NCBI GenBank assembly: GCA_000018565.1 | Contig: CP000875.1 | Coordinates: 3,425,199-3,489,198 of the forward strand | Length of the DNA stretch: 64,000 nt | Origin: Herpetosiphon aurantiacus DSM 785 | GTDB lineage: Bacteria; Chloroflexota; Chloroflexia; Chloroflexales; Herpetosiphonaceae | Reading direction: 5' to 3' | Shown: positions 41,833 through 50,204 of the stretch, in pieces | Position numbering within the stretch: the stretch's first letter is position 1 | How the letters are laid out: every line of letters begins with the position of its first letter | The notes under the pieces: generated by a model | Database searches by the model: none | What the model was told of the DNA's origin: nothing | What the model saw: only the letters and a program-made list of their open reading frames with translations | Translations under genes and position numbers: made by a program

Positions 41833-42321
41833 CTACAACGCTTGAAAATGACCAACCAAAGCGGCATAAGTATCATCCATGGCTTCGGGAATGAGCTTGA
41901 CCCCACCAATTAATGGCATAAAGTTGGTATCGCCATTCCAGCGTGGCACGATATGCATATGCAAGTGTTCGTCGATACCCGCGCCAGCTGGCCGCCCCAA
42001 ATTCATGCCCAAATTGTAGCCATGCGGGTTCATAACAGTACTCAAAATTGTGGCTGAACGTTGGGTCAAATGCATAATTTCGGCGGCAGTTTCAGCGGAC
42101 AAATTGGCAAAATCGTTGGTATGCGCATAGGGCACAATCATCAAATGGCCTGGATTGTAGGGGTACAAATTCATCAGCACATAACTAAATTGCCCACGAT
42201 ACAGCACATGATTTTCAGCATCGTTTGATTCTTCATGTTTGACGCACAGCACACAGCGCGAATCTTTGGGCGTTTCACCTTTGACAAACTGTCCACGCCA
42301 AGGTGTCCATTTAATCTCCAT
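41833..42321 (-). CDS. HIT-family hydrolase (Ap4A phosphorylase-like)
   Basis: The ATG at 42321 follows GGAGGTCGTA and gives 162 residues. The histidine triad is DEHLHMHIVPRW, H-x-H-x-H. Upstream, RCVLCVKHEE is a CxxC pair and NLYPYNPGHLMIVPYAHT and NLGRPAGAGIDEHLH complete the fold. The zinc-type Cys pair and GxGI motif resemble mycobacterial Rv2613c-like Ap4A phosphorylases. It would hydrolyse or phosphorolyse dinucleoside polyphosphates. Confidence 0.92.
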   Translation of the reverse strand: MEIKWTPWRGQFVKGETPKDSRCVLCVKHEESNDAENHVLYRGQFSYVLMNLYPYNPGHLMIVPYAHTNDFANLSAETAAEIMHLTQRSATILSTVMNPHGYNLGMNLGRPAGAGIDEHLHMHIVPRWNGDTNFMPLIGGVKLIPEAMDDTYAALVGHFQAL

Positions 42322-42382
42322 TACGACCTCCAAAAAGCCAAAGAACCAGCGTCATTGTAGCCGAGAATTGCTGTTTAAATGC

Positions 42383-42411
42383 CAACCGATCGCCCTAACG
42401 ACGATCGGTTG
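42383..42411 (-). terminator. Terminator of paralogue 1 of the tandem secreted family
   Basis: A perfect 10 bp stem (CAACCGATCG/CGATCGGTTG) with a 9 nt loop lies 22 bases beyond the stop on the minus strand. The same hairpin sequence, with small changes, closes the other two paralogues (43862-43892, 45766-45810). Confidence 0.75.
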
Positions 42412-42432
42412 CGCCTTGTTTAGTTGGAAGGT

Positions 42433-43596
42433 TTATTGGTTTTTGGCAAGCGGAATAAAGAGTTTATAGGGTAGACCATCGTGTACTTGCACATTAATGG
42501 GATTACGGGCGCTCGTATAACCAAATGTCCAGCCATCACCAACAAACATATCGGCTATGGCTCGACCATTAATTGTTAACATCCCTGGAGCCGTCGCCCG
42601 TAACGTAATCGTCGAACACTGGGTCGGATGTTCCGAATAGCGACATGGCATGGTCAATGGCGGATCAAACTGAGCCAATTCGCTTGAGCTAAGCATGATT
42701 TCCATGCGAGGTGCACTCATATTCTGATAATCGACGGTCATGGTAAACATATCGCCAACCTGAACTTGGCTTGGCGCATTCAAAATCAACTGATGCGACA
42801 CTGCTGGTTGACAAGGCACAGGAGTGATTGTCGAAGTAGAACTTGGCGTTGGCGTTTCGGTTAAATCAGGAACGCGTTGACCAACCACGGTTGGAGTATA
42901 GGTTGGCTGGGCCGTGGACGTAGGCGTTAATGTGGCAGGCACACACGTTGGGGTTGGCACTGGGGTGCCATTTGGATCGATAACATTAATCGTCAGTGGA
43001 GTTCGTGCCGCTGCTGAACTCCAATACCAACCATAATGAAACGATTCACCTCGTGCATCAGCATTGATAACCAAGGTACCAACGCTGGTAGCTCGCAACG
43101 TAATACGCTCACAGCGGGTTGGGTGGCGATCATATTGACATGGCATGACTAATGGTGGGTCAAACCGTGCCAAATTTGCATCGTTAAACCAGATTCGCGT
43201 GTGTTGCATACCAATATTTTCATAGGTAATCGATAAAGTGAATAATTCGCCAACATTAACTTGGCTTGGTCCATTGAGAAATAAGGTCGGATGCACATAG
43301 CAAGGATCAATATTGGGGGTTGGAACGGGGGTGCGCGTTGGGCTTGAGTTTGGTATATGCGCTTGGGCATCGCTCTCGAACAGATAGTAGGTTGGACAGA
43401 TGACAGTCGGTGTCATGATAGAAGTACTATTTGGTGATGGTACTATAGAACTACTTGTTGCAATGGAAATTTCGCTTGGGGTTGGGGTTTCAGTTAATCT
43501 TACTTTGGCATTTGTTAATCCAGGGTTTTTAGCGACAGCAAAAGCAAATAACACTGCACATAAACTAACTAACAAAGCCAGCCGCCTGTTATCCAT
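42433..43596 (-). CDS. Secreted Thr/Pro-linked repeat-domain protein, paralogue 1 (two domains)
   Basis: The 387-residue protein has a signal peptide (NRRLALLVSLCAVLFAFAVA), a Ser/Thr/Pro linker to about residue 100, one repeat domain (about 104-207), a second TPT linker, a second domain (about 269-372) and the tail LPYKLFIPLAKNQ. Each domain follows the pattern [LI]-x-L-[NS]-[AG]-P-S-Q-V-x-V-G-[DE]-x-F, then FDPPL.MPC, HPTxC, LRA and RNPI. The Cys pair (C153/C162, C318/C327) is probably a disulfide. Domain 1 is the most diverged. I cannot assign a function; adhesin or surface layer component is a guess. It has its own leader and terminator. Confidence 0.85.
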   Translation of the reverse strand: MDNRRLALLVSLCAVLFAFAVAKNPGLTNAKVRLTETPTPSEISIATSSSIVPSPNSTSIMTPTVICPTYYLFESDAQAHIPNSSPTRTPVPTPNIDPCYVHPTLFLNGPSQVNVGELFTLSITYENIGMQHTRIWFNDANLARFDPPLVMPCQYDRHPTRCERITLRATSVGTLVINADARGESFHYGWYWSSAAARTPLTINVIDPNGTPVPTPTCVPATLTPTSTAQPTYTPTVVGQRVPDLTETPTPSSTSTITPVPCQPAVSHQLILNAPSQVQVGDMFTMTVDYQNMSAPRMEIMLSSSELAQFDPPLTMPCRYSEHPTQCSTITLRATAPGMLTINGRAIADMFVGDGWTFGYTSARNPINVQVHDGLPYKLFIPLAKNQ

Positions 43597-43861
43597 AGAA
43601 GTCTCCTTGATTCCGAATAATAATCCTAGACTCTTAGTATTGACTATCAGAACTATGCTTGCTATAGGACTAACAGCCCAAAAATAAACTTATTTACAAC
43701 GATCGTTATTATTATTCATTAAGCAAGCCTTTATGGCTACGTTGCAGCATCAAATTTCTGGTACGTGCTTTGAAACCGATTTAGCAAGAGGGTAATCTCC
43801 ATTACAATCTCCCAAATCTAAAGAACTATCACTTCTAACCTTGAAGAATTATGTTTAAATA
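43597..43861 (-). promoter_or_regulatory. Leader region of paralogue 1
   Basis: CTTAGTATTGACTATCAGAA (near 43635) and GCTATAGGACTAACAGCCCA (43661-43680) match the stronger shared leader of paralogues 2 and 3. The paralogue 1 copy is the most diverged. The rest of this A/T-rich stretch shows no gene. Confidence 0.5.
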
Positions 43862-43892
43862 TCAACCGATCGCCCTAGCGACGATCGGTTGA
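43862..43892 (-). terminator. Terminator of paralogue 2
   Basis: An 11 bp stem (TCAACCGATCG/CGATCGGTTGA) with a 9 nt loop lies 21 bases past the stop of paralogue 2 on the minus strand. Confidence 0.75.
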
Positions 43893-43912
43893 GCAGGTTT
43901 GAAATCAGCGGT

Positions 43913-45601
43913 TTATTGGGTTTTGACGAACGGAATAAAGGCTTTGTGGGCTAAAACGCTGCGTACTTGAACATTAATAGGATTCCGTGCATGAGCGCTA
44001 CCCCAAGCCCAGCCACCACCAGAAATTGGCACTTCGCCATTCGCTCCGGCATTAATCGTAATCGTACCAGGCGCAACCGCCCGCAAACCAATCGTGCGGC
44101 AATCGGTTGGGTGCTCATTGAATTTACATGGCATCGTCAATGGTGGATCGAATTGGACAGTTCCGGTTGGGCTGAGCGTAATTCCAGTATAGGGCACGCC
44201 AATATTGACATACTGAATCGTCAAACTGAATGCATCACCAACATTGACCAATGGCGGCGCACTCAAAATCAATTCTGAAACAATTGGCGTAATGGTCGGA
44301 CTCCCACGGTTTGGCGTGATCGTTGGGGTTCCGATACAAGTACTACCGCGCATCGCCAAGTTGGTTGGGCATGGAGTGGCCGTTTTAGTAGCCGTTGGGG
44401 TTGGCGTACACGGCACTTGGGTTGTTTGCACGCGATTGCTATTCAATGGTTGAGCGGTTGGCGTGAAACATGGTGCACTTGGAAAGGTCGGCGTTGCGGT
44501 TGAAGTTGGCGTTGGAGTACACGGCGCTTGGGTTACTTGGGGTGCTTGCTTCTGAATTGGCCGTGTGGTTGGCGTATAGCATGGATAGCTTGGGAAGGTT
44601 GGAGTTGGCGTGCCAGTCTTAGTCGGTGTTGGCGTAAAGGTTGGTGTGCCATCACCCGCCACAATATTTACATACACAGGATTACGTGCCCGTGCCCCAC
44701 CCCACATCCAGCCGCCATCAATAAACAATTCACCAGTTGCCCAGGCATCAATCGTTAATTCGCCTACAGCGGTTGCCCGCAAGCGGATTTTGGTACAATG
44801 GGTTGGGTCTTCAAAGAAATCGCAGGGCATGACTGATGGCGCTTCAACTTGAGCCAAGCCATTGGGGCTGAGGCTAATGCCAGTATCTGGCGCACCAATA
44901 TTCACATAATCAATCGTTAGCGTAAAGACATCGCCAACTCGGACTTGGCTTGGGGCACTCAACAGCAACTCGGCATATGAAGTTTGTTGGCATGGCAGAG
45001 CTGTTGGTGTTGGTGTGCGAGTTTTGGTTGGAGTTGGCGTGGCAGTCGCCTGACCTGCTGGAGTTGGGGTATAGGTTGGCAACATCGTAGACGTTGGGGT
45101 TCGGGTCGCAGGCACACAGGTTGGCATAGGAGTTGGCGTGGCAGTCGCATTCGGATCAATCACATCGATCCAAATTGGATTCCGTGCTTGAGCGCTACCC
45201 CAAGCCCAACCACCGCCAGCAATTGGCACTTCGCCAGTCGCCGATGCGAAGATTTCTAGCATTCCCCCAGTTGTTGCCCGTAATGTAATCGATTGACAAC
45301 CTGTTGGATGTTCATTGTACTTACAAGGCATCGTCATCGGCGGATCAAATTGAGCCAGATTGTTCGGACTCATCGTGATTGTGGTGTAGGGCAAACCAAT
45401 ATTGACGTACTGAATCGTAATTGTGAACAGTTGACCAACTTGGACTTCGGTCGGGCCGCTCAGAATTAATTCTGAACGAAGTGGTGTTGGAGTTGGCGTT
45501 AATAACGCCTTGGCGCTTGTTACTTCAGGTCGTTTAGCCACAGCAAAGCCAAGCAACACTGCACACAAGCTCACTAACAGGGCCAGCCGCCTGTTATTCA
45601 T
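43913..45601 (-). CDS. Secreted Thr/Pro-linked repeat-domain protein, paralogue 2 (three domains)
   Basis: The 562-residue protein has the same signal peptide as its neighbours (NNRRLALLVSLCAVLLGFAV) and three copies of the repeat domain at about residues 43-149, 210-314 and 442-548. The Cys pairs are C93/C102, C260/C269 and C492/C501. Domains 1 and 3 share GEVPI.GGGWAWGSA.ARNPI almost exactly. A roughly 130-residue, Cys- and TPT-rich linker (about 315-440, with repeated APCTPTPT and PCFTPTAQ units) separates domains 2 and 3. The tail is LAHKAFIPFVKTQ. It is the most regular family member. The fold looks like a beta-sandwich, but I do not recognise a named family. Confidence 0.87.
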   Translation of the reverse strand: MNNRRLALLVSLCAVLLGFAVAKRPEVTSAKALLTPTPTPLRSELILSGPTEVQVGQLFTITIQYVNIGLPYTTITMSPNNLAQFDPPMTMPCKYNEHPTGCQSITLRATTGGMLEIFASATGEVPIAGGGWAWGSAQARNPIWIDVIDPNATATPTPMPTCVPATRTPTSTMLPTYTPTPAGQATATPTPTKTRTPTPTALPCQQTSYAELLLSAPSQVRVGDVFTLTIDYVNIGAPDTGISLSPNGLAQVEAPSVMPCDFFEDPTHCTKIRLRATAVGELTIDAWATGELFIDGGWMWGGARARNPVYVNIVAGDGTPTFTPTPTKTGTPTPTFPSYPCYTPTTRPIQKQAPQVTQAPCTPTPTSTATPTFPSAPCFTPTAQPLNSNRVQTTQVPCTPTPTATKTATPCPTNLAMRGSTCIGTPTITPNRGSPTITPIVSELILSAPPLVNVGDAFSLTIQYVNIGVPYTGITLSPTGTVQFDPPLTMPCKFNEHPTDCRTIGLRAVAPGTITINAGANGEVPISGGGWAWGSAHARNPINVQVRSVLAHKAFIPFVKTQ

Positions 45602-45638
45602 AGGGGTCCTCCTCTATATGAGATTAATCGGCCTAGGC

Positions 45639-45745
45639 TTCTAAGTATTCATCAACTAAGCCTAATCCTGCTATAGGACAAATGGCCCAAAAAACAAGCT
45701 ATCTAGCTTACTAGATATTAAAAATCATTAAAGAAGCTTGCTATG
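45639..45745 (-). promoter_or_regulatory. Conserved leader element of paralogue 2
   Basis: CCTAATCCTGCTATAGGACA (near 45660) and TAGATATTAAAAATCATTAA (near 45715) are shared almost base for base with the leader of paralogue 3 (47500-47594). On the coding strand the first contains a small inverted repeat, TCCT-N5-AGGA. It is probably a promoter or regulator site duplicated with the gene. Confidence 0.6.
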
Positions 45746-45765
45746 AATAATAAATTTAAACTGAA

Positions 45766-45810
45766 TTAAACAGCAACCGATCGCTGCCATAGCGATCGGT
45801 TGCTGTTTAA
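45766..45810 (-). terminator. Terminator of paralogue 3
   Basis: A perfect 20 bp stem (45766-45785 with 45791-45810; core CAGCAACCGATCGCT) has a 5 nt loop. It is unusually long and lies just past the stop of paralogue 3 on the minus strand. Confidence 0.8.
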
Positions 45811-45823
45811 TCAACTCAGCAGT

Positions 45824-47461
45824 TTATTTTCTCGCCAGCGGAATAAAAATCCGATATGCTAATACGTCGCGCACTTGAATCGAAATTGGGTTTGAAAAAG
45901 CACTGCCCCAAGCCCAACCACCCCCAGCAATTGGCACCTCGCCAGTTGCTCGAGCGCTAAGGTGAAGGGAGCCTGCGGCAATTGCCCGCAACCGAATGGT
46001 GCGACACTGGGTTGGATGCTGATTGAATTTACATGGCATGATCAATGGTGGATCAAATTGCCCAATTCCGCCTGACCAATTGGTAACCCTCGTATAGGGC
46101 ATCCCAATATTGATATACTGGATCGTCGCGGTAAAAACGTCACCAACATTGACCAGGTATGGCGCACTCAAAAACAACTCTGAAACAATCGGCGTAGCCG
46201 TTGCGGTGCCATTGATTGGTGTAATAGTTGAGGTTCCGCCACAACCACTGCCGCTGATTGCTAAGTTCGTTGGGCATGGTGTAGCAGTTTTGGTAGCGGT
46301 CGGAGTTGGTGTACGGGTTGGTATGGCATTGTTTGGCAGAATATTAATATAAACTGGATTGCGAGCATTCGCATACCCATCCTCCGCCTGTTGACCACTA
46401 ATGAAAATCAGGCCAAAAGCACTAGCATCGATCGTTAATTCACCAGCGGAAGTCGCCCGCATGGTTATCTCTTCACATGAAGTAGGGTGCGAGAATCGTT
46501 GGCAAGGCATTGCTAGCGGCGGATCAAACATCGCTAAATCATTCGAGGCGCGGCTAATATTGACGGTATAAGGGGCAATATTCACATAATTCATTGTCAA
46601 GGTAAAAATATCGCCAACCTGCACTTGGCTTGGGGCATGCAACACCAACTCGGCATATGCGGTTTGGTAGCATGTCAAGGGGGCAGCAGTTGGGGTTGGA
46701 GTACGGGTTGGGATTGGGGCCGAAGTGGCTGTCGCCTGACCAGCCAGCGTTGGCGTATTTGTTGGTATATTTGAGGTTGGGGTGCTGGTAGCAGGTATGC
46801 AGGTTGGCACAGGCGTAAAGGTTGACGTTGGCGTTGAATTCCAATCAATAATATTAATAAAAACTGGCGCTTGGGCTTCAATCCAAATGAGGTGCCAACC
46901 ACCATTGTAATAAGCTTCGCCTAATGCCGCTGCATCAAAATCAAAAACCCCTGGATTGGTGGCTCGTAGGGTAAAGCTCGTGCAATGCGTTGGGTGTTGC
47001 TCAGCAACACATATTTCATTCATTGGTGGCTCAAAATGGGCTAAACCGCCATCACTAGCCCAGAGAGAGGTCGAGGGTGAGGCCAGATTGATATACTGGA
47101 TTGAGATGGTGAATAGCTCGCCAACCTCGACCTGGCTTGGTGCTGTGATAATCACCTTTGGCTCGACAAAACAGGGATCATTTGGAGTTGCGGTAAAGGT
47201 TGGTCTTTCGGTTAATGTTGGCTGCTGCCGAGTAGGGGTAACAGTAGCATTGGGCCGAATCCATTGCGTTGGCGTTGGCGGGTTTACCACACAGGTTGGA
47301 GTAGGGAGCATCTTACGATCAGAGGCAAGCGGATCGATGCTTTGATTGTGGGTTGAAGGTAACAGTCCATTGGCGCTGATTGCCTCGGAGCGTTTAGCCA
47401 TAGTAAAGCCAAGCAACACCGCGCACAAGCATACGAACAGGGCTAGCTGCCTGTTGTTCAT
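45824..47461 (-). CDS. Secreted Thr/Pro-linked repeat-domain protein, paralogue 3 (three domains)
   Basis: The 545-residue protein has the family signal peptide (NNRQLALFVCLCAVLLGFTM), a long TPT/Asn linker to about residue 98, and three domains at about 101-205, 268-372 and 428-533. Domain 3 is nearly identical in its C-terminal half to those of paralogue 2 (GEVPIAGGGWAWGSA). Domain 1 is the most diverged, with NEICVAEQHPTHC in place of the MPC..HPTxC motif. The linker SGSGCGGTSTITPINGTATA matches the corresponding linker in paralogue 2. The tail is LAYRIFIPLARK. Duplication of whole modules inside and between the three genes is evident. Confidence 0.86.
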   Translation of the reverse strand: MNNRQLALFVCLCAVLLGFTMAKRSEAISANGLLPSTHNQSIDPLASDRKMLPTPTCVVNPPTPTQWIRPNATVTPTRQQPTLTERPTFTATPNDPCFVEPKVIITAPSQVEVGELFTISIQYINLASPSTSLWASDGGLAHFEPPMNEICVAEQHPTHCTSFTLRATNPGVFDFDAAALGEAYYNGGWHLIWIEAQAPVFINIIDWNSTPTSTFTPVPTCIPATSTPTSNIPTNTPTLAGQATATSAPIPTRTPTPTAAPLTCYQTAYAELVLHAPSQVQVGDIFTLTMNYVNIAPYTVNISRASNDLAMFDPPLAMPCQRFSHPTSCEEITMRATSAGELTIDASAFGLIFISGQQAEDGYANARNPVYINILPNNAIPTRTPTPTATKTATPCPTNLAISGSGCGGTSTITPINGTATATPIVSELFLSAPYLVNVGDVFTATIQYINIGMPYTRVTNWSGGIGQFDPPLIMPCKFNQHPTQCRTIRLRAIAAGSLHLSARATGEVPIAGGGWAWGSAFSNPISIQVRDVLAYRIFIPLARK

Positions 47462-47498
47462 GGGGTTCCTCCTCGCTAAACATTAATGAGCTTACAAC

Positions 47499-47594
47499 CT
47501 TAGTATTCCTCAACCAAGCCTAATCCTGCTATAGGACAAATAGCCCATTAACCGAAATATCTAGTAATATAGATATTAAAGATCATTAAAAGAT
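47499..47594 (-). promoter_or_regulatory. Conserved leader element of paralogue 3
   Basis: CTTAGTATTCCTCAACCAAG, CCTAATCCTGCTATAGGACA and TAGATATTAAAGATCATTAA repeat the leader of paralogue 2 over about 95 bp at the same distance from the start codon. Confidence 0.6.
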
Positions 47595-47661
47595 CCTAAT
47601 GCCAAATAGCCAGTTCGCAAGCATCAAACGGCCAAGCGCCTATGATACAATAGACTCTGTG

Positions 47662-48309
47662 ATGAATCGAACAGATGTGGCGCTACAACTGAGCTGGCAC
47701 GAGCTTGCCAAAACCTACAGCACCCGCCCGGTCTACGACCAGTTGGCGGGCGAATTGCATAGTGGTGAAGTTTTGGCAGTGCGCGGCCCAAATGGCGCTG
47801 GCAAATCGACCTTTTTGCGCTTGCTCTGCGGACTCGAACGGCCAAGCGCTGGCACAATTCGCTATCAGTGGCAAGGCCAAACCTACAGCCCCAACACGAT
47901 GCGCCCCTGGATCGGCTTTGTTGGGCCAGATGTCGCTTTGTATCGTGAATTAAGCGCGATCGAACATTTGCAATTTTTGGCCAAAGCCCGTGGTTTAGCC
48001 GCCGATCAAGTTTATTGGCGCGAATTGTTGGCCCAGGTTGGGTTGGCTGGTCGTGAAGCAGAACGGGTCGCCCATTTTTCATCGGGCATGGCCTTGCGTT
48101 TGAAATATGCAATTGCGCTTTTAGCCAAGCCACCAGTGCTGCTGCTCGATGAGCCAACCGCCATGTTCGATGAGCCAGGTCGCCAATTTGTGGCTCAGCT
48201 GGTTGAACAACAGCGCCAGCATGGTCTGACCATCTTGGCCACCAACGATCAGCGCGATGCTGCTTGGGCAGATCTCGTTTTGACGGTAGGAGCGGCGGCG
48301 CGTGGCTAA
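47662..48309 (+). CDS. ccmA: Haem exporter ATP-binding protein CcmA
   Basis: The ATG at 47662 gives 215 residues. A longer frame from 47599 adds an N-terminus without family support. It carries Walker A GPNGAGKSTFLRLL, the signature FSSGMALRLKYA and Walker B VLLLDEPTAMFDEPG. With CcmB and CcmC it forms the CcmABCD complex that releases haem-loaded CcmE. It is the first gene of the operon; a weak TACAAT -10 lies at 47645-47650. The next gene overlaps by 8 bp. Confidence 0.93.
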   Translation: MNRTDVALQLSWHELAKTYSTRPVYDQLAGELHSGEVLAVRGPNGAGKSTFLRLLCGLERPSAGTIRYQWQGQTYSPNTMRPWIGFVGPDVALYRELSAIEHLQFLAKARGLAADQVYWRELLAQVGLAGREAERVAHFSSGMALRLKYAIALLAKPPVLLLDEPTAMFDEPGRQFVAQLVEQQRQHGLTILATNDQRDAAWADLVLTVGAAARG

Positions 48310-48994
48310 ACCAACATTATGGCAAGCTGCTTGGGCAGTCGCCTACAAAGATTTACAAATCGAGCTGCGCACACGTTATGCCTTGAATGCCATGGCCTTG
48401 TTTGCAGTCACTACTGCGGTGATGGTCAGCTTTCGCTTGGGGCCATTGGGCCTGAGCCGTGATCCGCGCTCGGCAGCAACCTTGGCTGTGCTCTTGTGGA
48501 TTGCGATCTTTTTTGCGGCGATGAATGGCCTAGCACGGACGTTTGTGCGCGAGGAAGAAGCGCATACTGCAACCTTATTGCGCTTAAATGTGCCAGCCTT
48601 GGCCGTCTATTTGGGCAAACTCTTGGTCAACTTGTTGATTTTGGCCTTGCTCGAAACGCTGGTAACCCTGCTGTTTATTGGCTTGTTGAATGTCACAATT
48701 ACCAAAGTTGGCTTGTTTCTGGCCACACTCAGTTTAGGCGGAGTCGCTTTGGCCGGAGCAACCACTATTTTAGCAACTTTAGTCGCCAAGGCCGATGGCA
48801 AAGGCTCGTTATTTACGATTTTGGCCTTTCCCTTGGTGCTGCCATTATTGATTATCGCGGTTGAAACAACCGAATTAGCGCTAAGCGGCGGGACATGGGG
48901 TTCAGCTGGCAGCGGTTTGCAACTGCTTGCGGCCTATACCATCGCTGAACATGTGGCCGCGCTCTGGCTGTTTGAACGAGTTTGGGAAGCCTAA
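48302..48994 (+). CDS. ccmB: Haem exporter membrane protein CcmB
   Basis: The 230-residue protein has a GTG start and about six membrane helices. FVREEEAHTATLLRLNVPAL after the second helix is the CcmB signature segment, followed by LGGVALAGATTILATLVAKADGKGS and FPLVLPLLIIAVETTELAL. Length and motifs match the family. It is the permease-like partner of CcmA. Confidence 0.93.
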   Translation: MAKPTLWQAAWAVAYKDLQIELRTRYALNAMALFAVTTAVMVSFRLGPLGLSRDPRSAATLAVLLWIAIFFAAMNGLARTFVREEEAHTATLLRLNVPALAVYLGKLLVNLLILALLETLVTLLFIGLLNVTITKVGLFLATLSLGGVALAGATTILATLVAKADGKGSLFTILAFPLVLPLLIIAVETTELALSGGTWGSAGSGLQLLAAYTIAEHVAALWLFERVWEA

Positions 48995-49020
48995 AACTCT
49001 ACTGGTGGGAATAATTAAGC

Positions 49021-49983
49021 ATGCTTGCGACAACCTTTAAGTGGTTTACTGGAATTTGGCTAGCTTTGGTCAGCCTAGCAATGTTCTTGTGGGTACCGGC
49101 TCACGAGGGCTTGGGCAATGTTGGACGAATTGTGATTGTCCATGTGCCAACAGGCTGGCTAACCAGTGTGGCCTTTTTGTTTTCGGCAATTTATAGCTGG
49201 CGCTACTTGCGTAATGGCCGTGCCCGTGACGATGCCTTGGCCTTGGCTGCGGCAGAATTGGGCTTGATTTTTAGCATTCTGGCCACCGTAACTGGCTCGA
49301 TGTTTGCCAAAGTAGTGTGGGGAACCTACTGGAATTGGGACCCACGCGAGACCGCGATTGCTGCATTAATGTTGATTTATGCGGCCTATTTTGCCTTGCG
49401 TACCTCGATTGAAGATCGTCAGCGCCAACGCTATCTTGGCTCAATTTATGCCCTGCTGGCGTTTGTAGCCGTGCCATTTTTGATCTTTGTGATTCCCCGA
49501 GTCACCGATGATACGCTGCACCCCAATTGTGCAATTTTGAATACGCCCAATTGCCAAGGCATTCAATTAACCGAAAATGGGCGAATTATTGGCACAATCG
49601 AGGATTTCAAGGTTGAATTGCTGGGCATCGAGCAACAAGCTGATTTAACGGTTGCCACGGTCAGCATTTTATCGAATGGCACAAATTACACCCTTAAACC
49701 GTCATTTAATCGGGTCAGCAATAAGCCCGAAGCCATAGAGCGCTTGCCCGAAACCTTGCGCGATGTACAAATCAAGCGATTAAGTGGCGAGCCTGGCAAT
49801 CAAACGGTCGAAATTGCGATTGCCAACACCGGCAATATTGGCCTGCTAACCGAGCAACGCACCCTGCTAACCTTCTTTGCCAGCTTATTTGGCTTTACGT
49901 TGCTGTTCTTCTGGCTCTGGTGGTTACGCGCCGATGTGCTCGATATCAACGAACAATTAGTACAACAAGGAATGACGATATGA
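49021..49983 (+). CDS. ccmC: Cytochrome c maturation protein CcmC, with an extracytoplasmic insertion
   Basis: The 320-residue protein holds haem for transfer to CcmE. The WWD motif is WGTYWNWDPRETA (residues 100-112). The two haem-ligand histidines are His41 in VIVHVPTGWL and His167 in TDDTLHPNC. About 95 extra residues (about 170-270, starting at the second His) separate the last two helices; E. coli CcmC lacks them. They form a soluble domain on the outer face, with FKVELLGIEQQADLTVATVS and ETLRDVQIKRLSGEPGNQTV. The last helix is FASLFGFTLLFFWLWW. It overlaps the next gene by 4 bp. Confidence 0.92.
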   Translation: MLATTFKWFTGIWLALVSLAMFLWVPAHEGLGNVGRIVIVHVPTGWLTSVAFLFSAIYSWRYLRNGRARDDALALAAAELGLIFSILATVTGSMFAKVVWGTYWNWDPRETAIAALMLIYAAYFALRTSIEDRQRQRYLGSIYALLAFVAVPFLIFVIPRVTDDTLHPNCAILNTPNCQGIQLTENGRIIGTIEDFKVELLGIEQQADLTVATVSILSNGTNYTLKPSFNRVSNKPEAIERLPETLRDVQIKRLSGEPGNQTVEIAIANTGNIGLLTEQRTLLTFFASLFGFTLLFFWLWWLRADVLDINEQLVQQGMTI

Positions 49984-50204
49984 ATGGATTAACCGACCCC
50001 GGCTTAGCCATGTATGTGGCAGCGGCGGTAACCTTGGTGGTTTGGCTAGGCATTTTTGCCTATTTGCTGAAGATTGATCGCCAAGCCAAAGCCTTGCGCC
50101 AAGCCCTGCAAGAACGCCAAGCCAACCCAGCCAATCAAACCAACAATGCCCCGATTCGGCCAGAACGGGTCAGCCCAGAACGAAAGGAGACCAGCAATGT
50201 CTGA
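49980..50204 (+). CDS. ccmD: CcmD-like small membrane protein
   Basis: The ATG overlaps the ccmC stop (ATGA) and gives 74 residues. One membrane helix (about residues 10-30, AMYVAAAVTLVVWLGIFAYL) is followed by KIDRQAKALRQALQER, a basic amphipathic helix, and a Pro/Gln-rich tail. Size, topology and position match CcmD, which holds CcmE at the CcmABC complex. Sequence conservation of CcmD is weak everywhere, so the call rests on position. Confidence 0.75.
   Translation: MNGLTDPGLAMYVAAAVTLVVWLGIFAYLLKIDRQAKALRQALQERQANPANQTNNAPIRPERVSPERKETSNV

Noticed and set aside
42433-47461. Single ancestral gene broken into three by frameshift
   Set aside because: Each gene has its own signal peptide, leader, tail motif and terminator, so they are paralogues, not fragments.
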